From Bacillus sp. AFS037270 (GTDB taxonomy: Bacteria; Bacillota; Bacilli; Bacillales_B; DSM-18226), in NCBI RefSeq assembly GCF_002585305.1, contig NZ_NUNF01000010.1:78575-142574 (forward strand): 64,000 nt of DNA, given 5' to 3'. The translations under genes were made by a program, and so were the position numbers. The notes beneath the pieces are model-generated. The model was not told where the DNA came from and ran no database searches. It worked only from the letters and a program-made list of their open reading frames with translations. Within the stretch, counting starts at the first letter, position 1. Every line of letters begins with the position of its first letter. Of the stretch, positions 9,341-20,979 are shown in pieces.

Positions 9341-10612
9341 ATGTCGATCAGCATCCCGAGAGGCACGCAAGACATACTGCCTGGTGAAGTAGAAAAGTGG
9401 CAGCTAATTGAAGCAAAAGCAAGAGAACTTTGTGAAAAATACCAATATCAAGAGATTCGTACACCAATCTTTGAACATACAGATCTTTTTTCTAGAGGCG
9501 TCGGCGATAGCACCGATATCGTCCAAAAAGAAATGTACACCTTTGAAGACAGAGGCAAACGCAGTATAACGCTTAGACCCGAAGGAACAGCGGCAGTCGT
9601 CCGCTCGTTTGTAGAGAAGAAAATGTTTGGTCTTGCAAATCAGCCTGTAAAGCTTTATTACATGGGACCTATGTTCCGTTATGAACGCCCGCAGGCAGGA
9701 CGATTCCGCCAGTTTGTTCAATTTGGTGTGGAGGCATTAGGCAGTAACGACCCAGCGATTGATGCAGAGGTAATTTCTTTAGCCATGAATCTCTATAAAG
9801 AAATGGGATTGCAGAAGCTAAAACTTATCATCAACAGCTTAGGGGATAAAGAAAGCCGGACGGCTCACCGTGAGGCGCTTGTGAATCATTTCAAACCTCG
9901 GATTGGGGAGTTTTGTCATGACTGTCAAAACCGTCTTGAAAAAAATCCGCTCAGGATCCTGGATTGTAAGCAGGACCGTGACCACGAATTAATGAAAACG
10001 GCGCCTTCAATCTTAGATTATTTGAATGACTTTTCAAAAGCTTATTTTGAAAAATTACAACAGTATTTAACGCAGCTCGATATTCCATTTGAAGTCGATT
10101 CAAACTTAGTCCGCGGTTTAGATTATTATAATCATACTGCATTTGAGATTATGAGTAACGCGGAGGGATTTGGAGCAATTACCACCCTTTGCGGAGGCGG
10201 ACGTTATAACGGGCTTGCAGAAGAAATTGGCGGCCCTGAGACACCTGGTATCGGCTTTGCTTTAAGTATTGAGCGGTTTATTGCGGCCCTTAATGCGGAA
10301 GGTATTGATCTTGAAATCAATCAAGGAATTGACGTGTTTGTAGCTTCACTTGGGGAAGAAGCAAAGGATTATACCGTCGGACTATTGCAGCAGCTTCGAA
10401 TGGCTGGTTTTTCTGCGGAAAGAGATTACTTGGACCGGAAAATCAAGGCCCAATTTAAAGCAGCTGACCGTTTAAAGGCTAAATATGTAGCGATACTTGG
10501 AGACGATGAGCTTAAAAATAACAAAATTAATGTTAAAAATATGGCTACAGGTGAACAAGTAGAATTAGATCTAAACACATTTATTAAACAATTCCAGGAA
10601 TTGCAAGCTTAA
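9341..10612 (+). CDS. hisS: Histidyl-tRNA synthetase
   Basis: HisRS charges tRNA-His. It is a class II synthetase: motif 2 ([15 protein letters not shown]) is near residue 110 and the histidine-specific [14 protein letters not shown] is near 258. The C-terminal anticodon-binding domain begins around 325. The length of 423 residues is standard. AAAGGAGG precedes the ATG. It is the first gene after the T-box and is separated from aspS by 13 bases. Confidence 0.97.
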   Translation: MSISIPRGTQDILPGEVEKWQLIEAKARELCEKYQYQEIRTPIFEHTDLFSRGVGDSTDIVQKEMYTFEDRGKRSITLRPEGTAAVVRSFVEKKMFGLANQPVKLYYMGPMFRYERPQAGRFRQFVQFGVEALGSNDPAIDAEVISLAMNLYKEMGLQKLKLIINSLGDKESRTAHREALVNHFKPRIGEFCHDCQNRLEKNPLRILDCKQDRDHELMKTAPSILDYLNDFSKAYFEKLQQYLTQLDIPFEVDSNLVRGLDYYNHTAFEIMSNAEGFGAITTLCGGGRYNGLAEEIGGPETPGIGFALSIERFIAALNAEGIDLEINQGIDVFVASLGEEAKDYTVGLLQQLRMAGFSAERDYLDRKIKAQFKAADRLKAKYVAILGDDELKNNKINVKNMATGEQVELDLNTFIKQFQELQA

Positions 10613-10625
10613 AAGGGGGATAAAC

Positions 10626-12395
10626 ATGTTTGGCAGATCGTATTTTTGTGGAGAAGTTCCAGAATCAGCAGTAGGTGAGAAGGTAACATTAAAGGGCTGG
10701 GTTCAAAAACGCCGTGACCTCGGCGGGTTAATCTTTATTGATTTGCGCGACCGTTCCGGAATTGTTCAAGTAGTGTTTAATCCAGATACATCAAAGGAAG
10801 CACTGGAAATTGCAGAAACAATCCGTAACGAGTATGTTCTAAATGTGGTCGGAACCGTTGTCGGCCGTGAAGCAGGAACCATTAATGAAAACATAACAAC
10901 AGGAACGATTGAAGTTCAGGCTGAAGAAGTAACGATTATCAATGAAGCGAAAACGCCGCCGTTTCAGATTTCTGATCGGACAGATGCATCAGAGGATATC
11001 CGCTTAAAATATCGCTACTTAGATTTCCGCCGCCCGGTTATGTTTGACACGCTGAAGATGCGCCATCAGGTAACAAAACATATTCGAAACTACCTTGACA
11101 GTGAGGGTTTCTTAGATATTGAAACACCAATTCTAACAAAAAGTACACCAGAGGGAGCACGTGACTACTTAGTGCCTAGCCGTGTCCATCCAGGTGAGTT
11201 CTATGCATTGCCACAATCACCACAGTTGTTTAAACAATTGTTAATGGTGGGCGGAGTTGAACGTTATTATCAAATTGCCCGCTGTTTCCGTGATGAGGAC
11301 TTGCGTGCAGACCGTCAACCGGAATTTACCCAAGTCGATATTGAAACAAGCTTCTTAAGTCAAGAAGACATTATCAGCATGATGGAAAAAATGTTATCTG
11401 GATTGATGAAGGAAGTTAAAGGGGTGGAAGTCCCTGCAAGTTTCCCACGTATGACCTATGCAGAGGCAATGAGCCGCTTTGGGTCTGATAAACCAGATAC
11501 ACGGTTTGGATTAGAACTTGTGGACCTTTCTGAAATCGTGAAGGATTCAGGTTTTAAGGTGTTTGCTGCAGCCGTTGCAAATGGCGGCCAGGTAAAAGCC
11601 ATTAATGTAAAAGGGGCAGCCGAAAAATATTCTCGTAAAGATATTGATGCTTTAACTGAATTTGTCGCTGTCTACGGTGCAAAAGGCCTTGCTTGGTTAA
11701 AAGTTGATGCTGAAGGCTTAAAGGGACCAATTGCTAAATTCTTCAACGAAGAGGATGTACAAGCAATCAAGGCTACACTTGATGCGGCTGATGGAGATTT
11801 ACTATTATTTGTTGCCGATAAAAAGAGTGTTGTAGCAGATGCCCTTGGTGCATTAAGACTTAAACTAGGAAAAGAGTTAGGCTTAATCGACCCAAGCCAG
11901 TTTAACTTCTTATGGGTAACTGACTGGCCGCTGTTAGAGTACGATGAAGAAGAAGGCCGTTATTATGCAGCACACCATCCATTTACAATGCCATTTAGGG
12001 AAGACCTTGAACTATTAGATACAGACCCTTCCAAGGTCCGTGCTCAAGCATATGACATTGTTTTAAATGGATATGAACTTGGCGGTGGATCACTGCGGAT
12101 TTTCGAACGCCCGATTCAAGAAAAAATGTTTAGTGTGCTTGGATTTTCTCCAGAAGAAGCGCAGGAACAGTTTGGCTTCCTCTTAAATGCCTTTGAATAT
12201 GGAACACCTCCACATGGTGGAATTGCAATCGGTCTTGACCGCTTGGTTATGCTGCTTGCAGGCAGTACCAACCTGCGTGATACGATTGCCTTTCCAAAGA
12301 CAGCAAGTGCAAGCTGCTTGCTAACAGATGCACCAGGTGAAGTTTCTGAGGCACAATTAAAGGAGTTATATTTGTCACTAAATGTTAATAAATAG
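10626..12395 (+). CDS. aspS: Aspartyl-tRNA synthetase
   Basis: AspRS charges tRNA-Asp. The N-terminal OB-fold anticodon domain covers about residues 1-105. Class II motif 2 appears as [19 protein letters not shown] near 218, the bacterial GAD insertion occupies about 300-410, and motif 3 ([13 protein letters not shown]) is near 535. Length (589) is that of bacterial AspRS. It is co-transcribed with hisS under the same T-box. Confidence 0.97.
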   Translation: MFGRSYFCGEVPESAVGEKVTLKGWVQKRRDLGGLIFIDLRDRSGIVQVVFNPDTSKEALEIAETIRNEYVLNVVGTVVGREAGTINENITTGTIEVQAEEVTIINEAKTPPFQISDRTDASEDIRLKYRYLDFRRPVMFDTLKMRHQVTKHIRNYLDSEGFLDIETPILTKSTPEGARDYLVPSRVHPGEFYALPQSPQLFKQLLMVGGVERYYQIARCFRDEDLRADRQPEFTQVDIETSFLSQEDIISMMEKMLSGLMKEVKGVEVPASFPRMTYAEAMSRFGSDKPDTRFGLELVDLSEIVKDSGFKVFAAAVANGGQVKAINVKGAAEKYSRKDIDALTEFVAVYGAKGLAWLKVDAEGLKGPIAKFFNEEDVQAIKATLDAADGDLLLFVADKKSVVADALGALRLKLGKELGLIDPSQFNFLWVTDWPLLEYDEEEGRYYAAHHPFTMPFREDLELLDTDPSKVRAQAYDIVLNGYELGGGSLRIFERPIQEKMFSVLGFSPEEAQEQFGFLLNAFEYGTPPHGGIAIGLDRLVMLLAGSTNLRDTIAFPKTASASCLLTDAPGEVSEAQLKELYLSLNVNK

Positions 12396-12418
12396 CAAGA
12401 ATTCGCTTTCATTAAGTC

Positions 12419-12447
12419 TTGATGACCTTTTCAGGATATGATATGAT
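12419..12447 (+). promoter_or_regulatory. Sigma-A promoter of 6S RNA
   Basis: TTGATG (12419-12424) and TATGAT (12442-12447) are spaced by 17 bases. They place a start near 12454, immediately before the 6S closing stem. Confidence 0.75.
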
Positions 12448-12454
12448 AAGAGCA

Positions 12455-12662
12455 ATTAAAGAAGAGTCCTGAAATGTACGTTGTGTTACCTGAAGTTTTG
12501 ACCGAACATTAATGATTCGGGAGTCTAGAGTTTTCTGCCATGCGTAAATGCCCCACCTATACGGTATAGGGACTTACAATAGCGGAAACAGGACACCCAC
12601 CTGCTAGTAGCGGGATCAAAACGAAGGATCATAAGCGACGGCACCATTGGGACTCTTCGTTA
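12455..12662 (+). ncRNA. bsrA: 6S RNA (bsrA-like)
   Basis: 6S RNA imitates an open promoter and binds RNA polymerase holoenzyme. About 200 non-coding bases are closed by a stem GAAGAGTCC (12461-12469) with GGACTCTTC (12650-12658). The interior is rich in imperfect pairing, as expected for the long bulged rod. The gap between aspS and yrvM (tcdA) is the known site of 6S-1 RNA in B. subtilis. A dedicated promoter precedes it and a terminator follows. Exact ends are estimates. Confidence 0.85.
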
Positions 12663-12675
12663 TTTCCTAAAAATC

Positions 12676-12706
12676 ACCTTCTGCTTAGGCAGAAGGTTTT
12701 TCTTTT
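12676..12706 (+). terminator. Rho-independent terminator after 6S RNA
   Basis: A perfect 9-bp stem (12676-12684 with 12689-12697) has a TTAG loop and a T-rich tail. Confidence 0.9.
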
Positions 12707-12807
12707 ATGAATAATTCCTAGTTGATTACTTGTTTTTATAAGCAAGTATGATATATTCTTATGGTGAAAAAATATATAAAAGTGATTATAAATTTGGAGT
12801 GAATCTC

Positions 12808-13575
12808 ATGCTGCATCAATTTTCTCGAAACGAGCTTGCTATTGGTAAAGAAGGATTAACTATTATGAAAAACAGCACGGTTGCTGTTTTAGGAATCGGC
12901 GGTGTCGGTTCATTTGCGGCGGAAGCTCTGGCCCGGTCCGGGGTTGGCAGATTAATTTTGATTGATAAAGATGACGTAGATATTACTAATATCAACCGTC
13001 AGCTGATTGCGCTTCTATCCACGGTCGGCAGACCAAAGGTAGAAATCATGACAGAGCGGATTAAAGATATTAACCCTGATTGTGAAGTGATTCCGCTAAA
13101 AATCTTTTATACAGAAGATACCTATGAAGAAATTTTTAGTCATAAATTGGATTTTGTTGTGGATGCTTCGGATACGATTGTTTATAAAATTCATTTAATG
13201 AAAGAATGCCTGAAGCGAAATATCCCGATTATTTCTAGCATGGGGGCAGCAAACAAAATGGATCCGACTCGTTTTAAGATTGCGGATATTTCGAAGACTC
13301 ATACGGATCCGATTGCAAAAGTTATTCGCACAAAACTTCGCAAAGAACGGATTCACAAAGGGATTCCTGTTGTCTTTTCTGATGAAAGTCCAATAGTGAT
13401 TCGCGAGGATATAAAAAAAGAAGTGGGAAATGAAAACGCGCCGATTCGCAAAGCGCAAATGCCGCCTGCCTCTAATGCTTTTGTACCTTCCGCAGCTGGC
13501 CTGATTATGGCGAGCTATGTTGTCAGAGAATTGTTAAAAGACATTAAAATTCAGCGGGTTGCTGATGAAAAATAA
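12808..13575 (+). CDS. tcdA: tRNA threonylcarbamoyladenosine dehydratase TcdA (YrvM)
   Basis: TcdA uses ATP to cyclise t6A37 to ct6A in tRNAs reading ANN codons. The E1/ThiF-like nucleotide motif GIGGVGSFAAEALARSG is near residue 30, and DKDDVDITNINRQ follows near 53. I start at ATG 12808 (TTGGAG upstream), giving 255 residues and matching family N-termini. An in-frame ATG at 12748 lies within a likely promoter (TTGTTT 12730, TATATT 12752). It follows 6S RNA as in B. subtilis. Confidence 0.93.
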   Translation: MLHQFSRNELAIGKEGLTIMKNSTVAVLGIGGVGSFAAEALARSGVGRLILIDKDDVDITNINRQLIALLSTVGRPKVEIMTERIKDINPDCEVIPLKIFYTEDTYEEIFSHKLDFVVDASDTIVYKIHLMKECLKRNIPIISSMGAANKMDPTRFKIADISKTHTDPIAKVIRTKLRKERIHKGIPVVFSDESPIVIREDIKKEVGNENAPIRKAQMPPASNAFVPSAAGLIMASYVVRELLKDIKIQRVADEK

Positions 13576-13583
13576 GCGATTTG

Positions 13584-13618
13584 CCCTAAACTCTTTGACG
13601 TTTAGGGTTTTTCTTTTT
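13584..13618 (+). terminator. Rho-independent terminator after tcdA
   Basis: An 8-bp perfect stem (13584-13591 with 13600-13607) is followed by a T-rich tail. Confidence 0.85.
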
Positions 13619-13772
13619 GCATCAGTCTTAAGACCTAGATAGTATCCATCCGGAGCCGTTTTAATCGTTTTTCTTTTTTGTTACAATACTTTTCGAATTT
13701 AGGAAGGAAGAAATTTTTTCTAGATTCAGGTAAACTTGATTAGGATAGTTTGTTCCTGAGAGGAGAGAGAAT

Positions 13773-14702
13773 TTGGAGACCATTGTAGAACTTAAAGAGG
13801 TTACGAAGGTTATTAAAGGAAGAACCATTATTGATCAAATTAGCTTCCGAGTAAATAAAGGGGAAGTGTTTGGATTCTTAGGTCCAAACGGAGCAGGGAA
13901 AACCACCACCATTCGCATGATTGTTGGTTTAATGGGGATTACTTCCGGTGACATAACTATTGGCGGTTATAGTATTAAATCTCAATTCGAGGAGGCAGTC
14001 GGTCATATCGGAGCGATTGTTGAAAATCCTGAAATGTATAAATTTTTAACAGGTTATCAGAACTTGGTTCATTATGCACGCATGTCGAAAGGAATATCGA
14101 GAGATAAAATTGCCGAAACAGTAGAATTGGTAGGGCTGTCAGAACGAATCCATGACAAAGTAAAAACCTATTCACTTGGAATGAGGCAGAGGTTAGGGCT
14201 GGCTCAATGCCTTTTACATGACCCGGATGTATTAATTCTTGATGAGCCTACTAACGGATTAGACCCTGCAGGGATTAGAGAAATACGCGATTATGTCCGC
14301 TTGCTGGCCCGAGAAAAAAATATGGCTGTAATTGTTTCGAGTCATTTACTGTCTGAAATGGAAATGATGTGTGACAGAATCGGAATCATACAGGATGGCA
14401 GGTTAGTAGATGTACAGCGTGTTAATGAATTTGTACATGAAGGTACTGAGGTAACCTATGAGCTAGAAGTAGTACCCGCTGAAAAAGCGTTGAATCTTTT
14501 AGCTGTGAATTATCCAGATCTTAAAGCAAATCATTCAAGAAATGGCTTAACTGTTGAAATAAGCAAAGAGGAAATCCCTAATCTAGTTAAATTACTGGTT
14601 GCCGAAGATATTTCCATTTTTGGGATTAAGGAAGTAGCGAAAACATTAGAAGATCGTTTCCTTGAAGTGACGTCTGAAAAGGAGGCGGCTTTGCGTGGTT
14701 AA
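13773..14702 (+). CDS. ABC transporter ATP-binding protein
   Basis: This ATPase would drive the permease encoded next. Walker A GPNGAGKTT is near residue 40, the signature YSLGMRQRL near 136 and Walker B VLILDEPTNGLDP near 155. The family resembles BcrA/NatA-type ATPases that act with ABC-2 permeases in drug, bacteriocin or ion export; substrate cannot be read from the sequence. It starts at TTG 13773 behind GAGGAGAG and overlaps the permease by eight bases. This pair is not found between yrvM and yrvN in B. subtilis, so it is probably a lineage-specific insertion. A weak promoter (TTTTAA 13659, TACAAT 13682) precedes it. Confidence 0.88.
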   Translation: METIVELKEVTKVIKGRTIIDQISFRVNKGEVFGFLGPNGAGKTTTIRMIVGLMGITSGDITIGGYSIKSQFEEAVGHIGAIVENPEMYKFLTGYQNLVHYARMSKGISRDKIAETVELVGLSERIHDKVKTYSLGMRQRLGLAQCLLHDPDVLILDEPTNGLDPAGIREIRDYVRLLAREKNMAVIVSSHLLSEMEMMCDRIGIIQDGRLVDVQRVNEFVHEGTEVTYELEVVPAEKALNLLAVNYPDLKANHSRNGLTVEISKEEIPNLVKLLVAEDISIFGIKEVAKTLEDRFLEVTSEKEAALRG

Positions 14703-15645
14703 TTTAATTAAAAATGAATGGATGAAAATTTTTAGGCGCCCTGGAACAATCGTTATGATTGGTATTTTGGTTCTTTCTTTAGCTGTAGTTGCTATTGTCA
14801 TTAAATCACAACAGAATAGTATGGATGTGCAGCAGGATCATAATTGGCAGCAGGTCTTACAGGAGGAAAACAATGCTTTAAAGCAGCAGATGGCGAAAAG
14901 CCAAATCAAATCGGAGAAGCAATATTTCAAAAAAGAAATTGCGATTAATGATTACCGAATCAAACATGATATTCCACCTAAAGAGAAATATACGGTTTGG
15001 TCCTTCGTAAAAGATTCGTCACAGCTGATTATGTTAGCAGGCGTATTTATTATTATTGTAGCTGCTGGCATAGTGGCCAGTGAGTTTAACTGGGGGACAA
15101 TTAAGCTGTTATTAATCCGTCCCATTAATCGAACTAAAATTCTTTTAGCGAAATATGTGACAGTTCTATTATTTGCTTTCCTTATGCTGGCGATCATGTT
15201 TATTTTCTCTAGTGTATTGGGTGCCATATTGTTTGGTATGCCGGACAAAGCAGTTCCTTATTTAAATTATTTTAATGGCCACGTTACGGAACAGAATATG
15301 GTTGTCCATCTGCTCGTTTACTACGGACTAAGTTCTATTGATATGATTATGTTAGTAACCATGGCATTCATGATTTCTGCTGTATTTCGAAATAGTTCAC
15401 TTGCAATTGGGCTATCGTTGTTTTTATTATTTACCGGAGGTCAATTTACTGCTTTGTTAGCTATGAAATTTGACTGGGCTAAATATGTTTTATTTGCCAA
15501 CACAGATTTAATGCAATATTTTGAAGGAACACCACTCGTCGAAGGAATGACAATCCCCTTCTCTATTATCATGCTAGTCATTTACTTCGCACTTTTCCAG
15601 TTCCTCGCTTTCTACGTTTTCAAAAAACGAGACGTAGCAGCATAA
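14695..15645 (+). CDS. ABC-2 type transporter permease
   Basis: This is the membrane partner of the preceding ATPase. One N-terminal membrane segment (about residues 17-37) is followed by a polar, glutamine-rich loop (about 42-100). Five or so further hydrophobic segments fill residues 110-316, the usual ABC-2 layout. It starts at GTG 14695, inside the end of the ATPase gene, so translation is coupled. The transcript ends at the palindrome at 15665-15713. Confidence 0.85.
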   Translation: MVNLIKNEWMKIFRRPGTIVMIGILVLSLAVVAIVIKSQQNSMDVQQDHNWQQVLQEENNALKQQMAKSQIKSEKQYFKKEIAINDYRIKHDIPPKEKYTVWSFVKDSSQLIMLAGVFIIIVAAGIVASEFNWGTIKLLLIRPINRTKILLAKYVTVLLFAFLMLAIMFIFSSVLGAILFGMPDKAVPYLNYFNGHVTEQNMVVHLLVYYGLSSIDMIMLVTMAFMISAVFRNSSLAIGLSLFLLFTGGQFTALLAMKFDWAKYVLFANTDLMQYFEGTPLVEGMTIPFSIIMLVIYFALFQFLAFYVFKKRDVAA

Positions 15646-15664
15646 ACACTATAAGAACATAAAT

Positions 15665-15713
15665 AAAGGTGACAGGCACCATGTGAATTCTTCACATGGT
15701 GCCTGTCACCTTT
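15665..15713. repeat. Perfect 23-bp-arm palindrome, copy 1 (likely bidirectional terminator)
   Basis: Two 23-base arms (15665-15687 and 15691-15713) are exact reverse complements around TTC. Each arm contains GGTGACAGGCACC, itself nearly palindromic. The same element occurs at 41427-41477. It lies between convergent genes and ends in T on the plus strand and, read on the minus strand, in T also, so it can terminate both. Confidence 0.85.
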
Positions 15714-15723
15714 TCTATTATTT

Positions 15724-16998
15724 CTACTTTCTCGATCTGATTAATTTTTCATATACAGTAGCTAGGGCTTGTTCGAATTTTCCTGTTTTTTTAGGCTGGT
15801 AGTATTTTTTGTTTTTAAGTTTGTTCGGTAAATATTGCTGAGGCACCCAGCCGTTCTCATAGTCATGTGGATATAAGTAGCCAATTCCTCTGCCAAGCTC
15901 TTTTGCACCTTTATAATGGGCATCCTTTAGGTGGTCCGGTACTTCGCCGACAATTCCTTTTTGGATGTCATCTAGGGCCGCTTGAATGGCTAGCACGGCT
16001 GAGTTAGATTTAGGTGATAAGCAAAGTTCAATTACAGCATTTGCGAGTGGAATCCTTGCCTCGGGAAAGCCAATTCTTTCTGCTGTTTCGATGGCTGCTA
16101 ATGTCCGTGCTCCCGCTTGTGGATTAGCTAGTCCTATGTCTTCATAAGCAATCACGATCAATCTGCGGCTGATACTGGGCAGGTCACCTGCTTCAATTAA
16201 GCGGCCAAGGTAGTGAAGGGCTGCATCTACATCGCTCCCGCGAATAGACTTCTGAAAAGCCGAGAGGACATCATAATGACCGTCTCCATCTTTATCTGCA
16301 ACCAAACTTTTCTTTTGCAAACATTCCTCAGCCGTTTCCACATCAATATGAATAACGCCTTCAGCATCTTTATCGGTTGATAGAATGGCCAGTTCCAGTG
16401 CGTTCAACGAGCTGCGAACATCTCCATTTGACCCTTGAGAAAAATGCAATAATGCTTCTTCAGAAATCTCTACCTTTTCTTTACCATAGCCGCGTTCATC
16501 ATCACGAAGCGCTCGGACTAAGGCTTGCTTGACTTCATCCGGGGACAAAGGCTTTAGTTCGAAAATTTGACAGCGGCTTCGAATCGCCGGGTTAATCGCA
16601 TGATAGGGGTTACTTGTTGTGGCCCCAATTAATACGATCATTCCGTTTTCCAGATAGGGAAGAAGAAAATCTTGTTTGGCTTTATCTAAACGGTGGACTT
16701 CATCAAGCAGCAGAATGACTTTCCCAGACATTTTTGCCTCTGCTGCCACAATCTCCATATCTTTTTTATTATTTGTTACCGCGTTTAATGTTCGAAAGGC
16801 GTATTTTGTACTTCCGGCAATGGCGCTTGCAATCGAAGTTTTCCCGATGCCAGGCGGTCCGTATAAGATCATCGAGGTAAGCTGTTTCGCCTTCACCATT
16901 CTTGCGATTATTTTCCCATCCCCAACAAGATGCTGCTGTCCGACAACTTCCTCGATTGTTCGTGGCCGCATGCGGAATGCTAATGGTTTTTGCTGCAT
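15724..16998 (-). CDS. rarA: Replication-associated recombination protein RarA (YrvN)
   Basis: RarA is a clamp-loader-like AAA+ ATPase that acts at stalled replication forks. Walker A GPPGIGKTS is near residue 45, Walker B ILLLDEVHR near 95, and the C-terminal MgsA/RarA oligomerisation region follows residue 230. I start at ATG 16998, six bases after GGAGAG; the ATG at 17004 directly abuts that site. Length is 424 residues, close to the B. subtilis protein. It is transcribed convergently with the ABC pair. Confidence 0.94.
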   Translation of the reverse strand: MQQKPLAFRMRPRTIEEVVGQQHLVGDGKIIARMVKAKQLTSMILYGPPGIGKTSIASAIAGSTKYAFRTLNAVTNNKKDMEIVAAEAKMSGKVILLLDEVHRLDKAKQDFLLPYLENGMIVLIGATTSNPYHAINPAIRSRCQIFELKPLSPDEVKQALVRALRDDERGYGKEKVEISEEALLHFSQGSNGDVRSSLNALELAILSTDKDAEGVIHIDVETAEECLQKKSLVADKDGDGHYDVLSAFQKSIRGSDVDAALHYLGRLIEAGDLPSISRRLIVIAYEDIGLANPQAGARTLAAIETAERIGFPEARIPLANAVIELCLSPKSNSAVLAIQAALDDIQKGIVGEVPDHLKDAHYKGAKELGRGIGYLYPHDYENGWVPQQYLPNKLKNKKYYQPKKTGKFEQALATVYEKLIRSRK

Positions 16999-17117
16999 AA
17001 TCATCTCTCCAAAATTGAACTGACTGTCTTGCTTGAAAATTTATATTTTATAGTAGAATAGGTACTGATTTAATAAATTATAAATAGAATCTTCCAATTT
17101 AACTTTACCATTTTCCC

Positions 17118-17147
17118 TTGAAAAAGCATATTAAAGAAGAATATGAT
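17118..17147 (+). promoter_or_regulatory. Candidate sigma-A promoter of cymR
   Basis: TTGAAA (17118-17123) and TATGAT (17142-17147) are spaced by 18 bases upstream of cymR. Confidence 0.55.
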
Positions 17148-17221
17148 ATAATTTTTAATGCCTATCAATTTACTGAGATTATTTTCATTAATAGATACAT
17201 TAACGAATAGGGGTGCAATAG

Positions 17222-17641
17222 ATGAAGATTTCTACTAAAGGTCGTTATGGTTTGACAATTATGATTGAACTAGCTAAAAAACATGGTGAAGGTCCTACCT
17301 CTTTAAAGACGATTGCTCAAGCAAATGAACTATCCGAGCATTACTTAGAACAATTAATTGCTCCATTACGGAATGCAGGTTTGGTCAAAAGTATCAGAGG
17401 AGCTTATGGAGGATATGAACTGACTAATGCGCCATCAAAAATTACCGCAGGCGATGTCATTCGTGTGCTAGAAGGTCCGATTACCCCTGTCGAAGGGATT
17501 GAAGATGAAGAACCTGCTAAGCGCGAGCTGTGGATCCGAATCCGCGATGCGATTAGAGGTGTTTTGGATAATACCACATTAGAAGATTTGGCCAGCCACA
17601 GTGATGACCAGGAGCCAGATGGTTATATGTTTTATATTTAA
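17222..17641 (+). CDS. cymR: Cysteine metabolism repressor CymR (Rrf2 family)
   Basis: CymR represses sulfur-uptake and cysteine-synthesis genes, in B. subtilis together with CysK. The Rrf2 winged helix starts MKISTKGRYGL, with LSEHYLEQL as the recognition part and GAYGGYEL in the wing. No cysteine is present, so it cannot hold the Fe-S cluster found in some Rrf2 members. The 139-residue protein closely matches B. subtilis CymR from memory. The next two genes handle cysteine sulfur for tRNA, and a probable CymR target (mtnN-mccAB) lies at 38.6-41.4 kb in this window. Confidence 0.95.
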   Translation: MKISTKGRYGLTIMIELAKKHGEGPTSLKTIAQANELSEHYLEQLIAPLRNAGLVKSIRGAYGGYELTNAPSKITAGDVIRVLEGPITPVEGIEDEEPAKRELWIRIRDAIRGVLDNTTLEDLASHSDDQEPDGYMFYI

Positions 17642-17743
17642 GGTTAAAAATAAAAGCGAGTCAGTAATGGAAGCAGTAGCCATTAATTTATAATCATTTT
17701 TAGATGAATGATAAATGAGAATTATTTGATTGAAGGTGTAATT

Positions 17744-20040
<2,297 letters not shown>

Positions 20041-20043
20041 AGA

Positions 20044-20079
20044 AGACCCTGATTCCTTTATTGGAGTCAGGTCTTTTTT
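20044..20079 (+). terminator. Rho-independent terminator after mnmA
   Basis: A long stem (AGACC-CTGATTCC with GGAGTCAGGTCT, one bulged C) ends in a run of six T. Confidence 0.85.
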
Positions 20080-20098
20080 GTGAGTGTATTGCTGTTTG

Positions 20099-20210
20099 GC
20101 GGAATAAATGGCAGTATGGTCGGGATTAATGTAAAAAGTCGCGGAATATTTCAAAATTGCGCGGAATAAAAGCTGAATTCGGAGGAATAACTTCATAAAC
20201 CGGAGGAATT
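20099..20210 (+). repeat. Phased array: six CGGAATAA-like motifs every 20-22 bp
   Basis: Imperfect copies of (G)CGGAATAA occur with their GGAA or GGAT anchors at 20101, 20123, 20143, 20163, 20184 and 20205. Steps are 22, 20, 20, 21 and 21 bases. The last two units are expanded to CGGAGGAAT. The spacer text varies. The array fills the space between the mnmA terminator and the TPR gene and has no ORF. Confidence 0.7.
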
Positions 20211-20295
20211 CCACAATACAGTCTCACCCTAAGATACAAACGGTAACTTTTAACTAAAATATGATATACTTTCTTTTAGGATTGGAGTTGAAAAA

Positions 20296-20949
20296 ATGGA
20301 TAAAAACCAATTAGGTGTACAATACATGCAAGAAGGTAACTGGGAAGAGGCTGCTAAAGCCTTTAACGATGCAATCGAAGAAAACCCAAAAGATTCAGTA
20401 GCCTATATCAATTTTGGCAACGTTCTTTCAGCAGTAGGCGACGACGAAAAAGCAATCAGATTTTATCAAAAAGCAATCGAAATCGACGAAAATGCAGCTG
20501 CTGCTTACTATAGTATCGGAAACATCCTCTTTAGCCATGACCGCTTCGCAGAAGCAAAACATAGTTTCGAGCAAGCAATGAAAAAAGGACTCGACTCAAG
20601 CGACACCTACTTTATGTTAGGTCTAACACTTCTGCAGCTAGACCAAGGCAAGCTAGCCCTTCCATACCTGCAGCGAAGTGTCGAGTTAAACGAGAAGGAC
20701 TCAGAGGCCCGCTTCCAGTACGGACTATGCCTCGCTCAAAATGATCTTATTGATGAAGCCATCATTGAACTAGAAAAATGCATTGAACTAGACCCTGATC
20801 ATTCAGATGCTTATTATAATTTAGGCGTCTCTTATGCATTCAAGGAAAATCAGACCCAGGCGCTTGCTATGTTTAACAAAGCAATTGAGATCCAGCCTGA
20901 CCACATACTAGCAGGTCATGCCAAGAAATTACTTGAACAAAACCTCTAA
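20296..20949 (+). CDS. yrrB: Tetratricopeptide repeat protein YrrB
   Basis: The 217 residues consist almost entirely of six TPR units of 34 residues (for example AAYYSIGNILFSHDRFAEA and DAYYNLGVSYAFKENQTQA), which make a protein-binding superhelix. No signal peptide is present, so it is cytoplasmic. It lies 30 bases before recD2, as yrrB precedes yrrC in B. subtilis, and is probably in the same operon. The binding partner is unknown. Confidence 0.92.
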   Translation: MDKNQLGVQYMQEGNWEEAAKAFNDAIEENPKDSVAYINFGNVLSAVGDDEKAIRFYQKAIEIDENAAAAYYSIGNILFSHDRFAEAKHSFEQAMKKGLDSSDTYFMLGLTLLQLDQGKLALPYLQRSVELNEKDSEARFQYGLCLAQNDLIDEAIIELEKCIELDPDHSDAYYNLGVSYAFKENQTQALAMFNKAIEIQPDHILAGHAKKLLEQNL

Positions 20950-20979
20950 TATATAAAAAAGCCGAAAGGAGGGAGCAGA

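Noticed and set aside
12748..12807. Upstream ATG for tcdA
   Set aside because: It lies within a probable promoter and has no ribosome site; ATG 12808 gives the family N-terminus.
20099..20210. CRISPR-like spacing in the phased array
   Set aside because: Repeat words are only 8-10 bases, imperfect, and the intervals are 10-12 bases. No cas genes are in the window.
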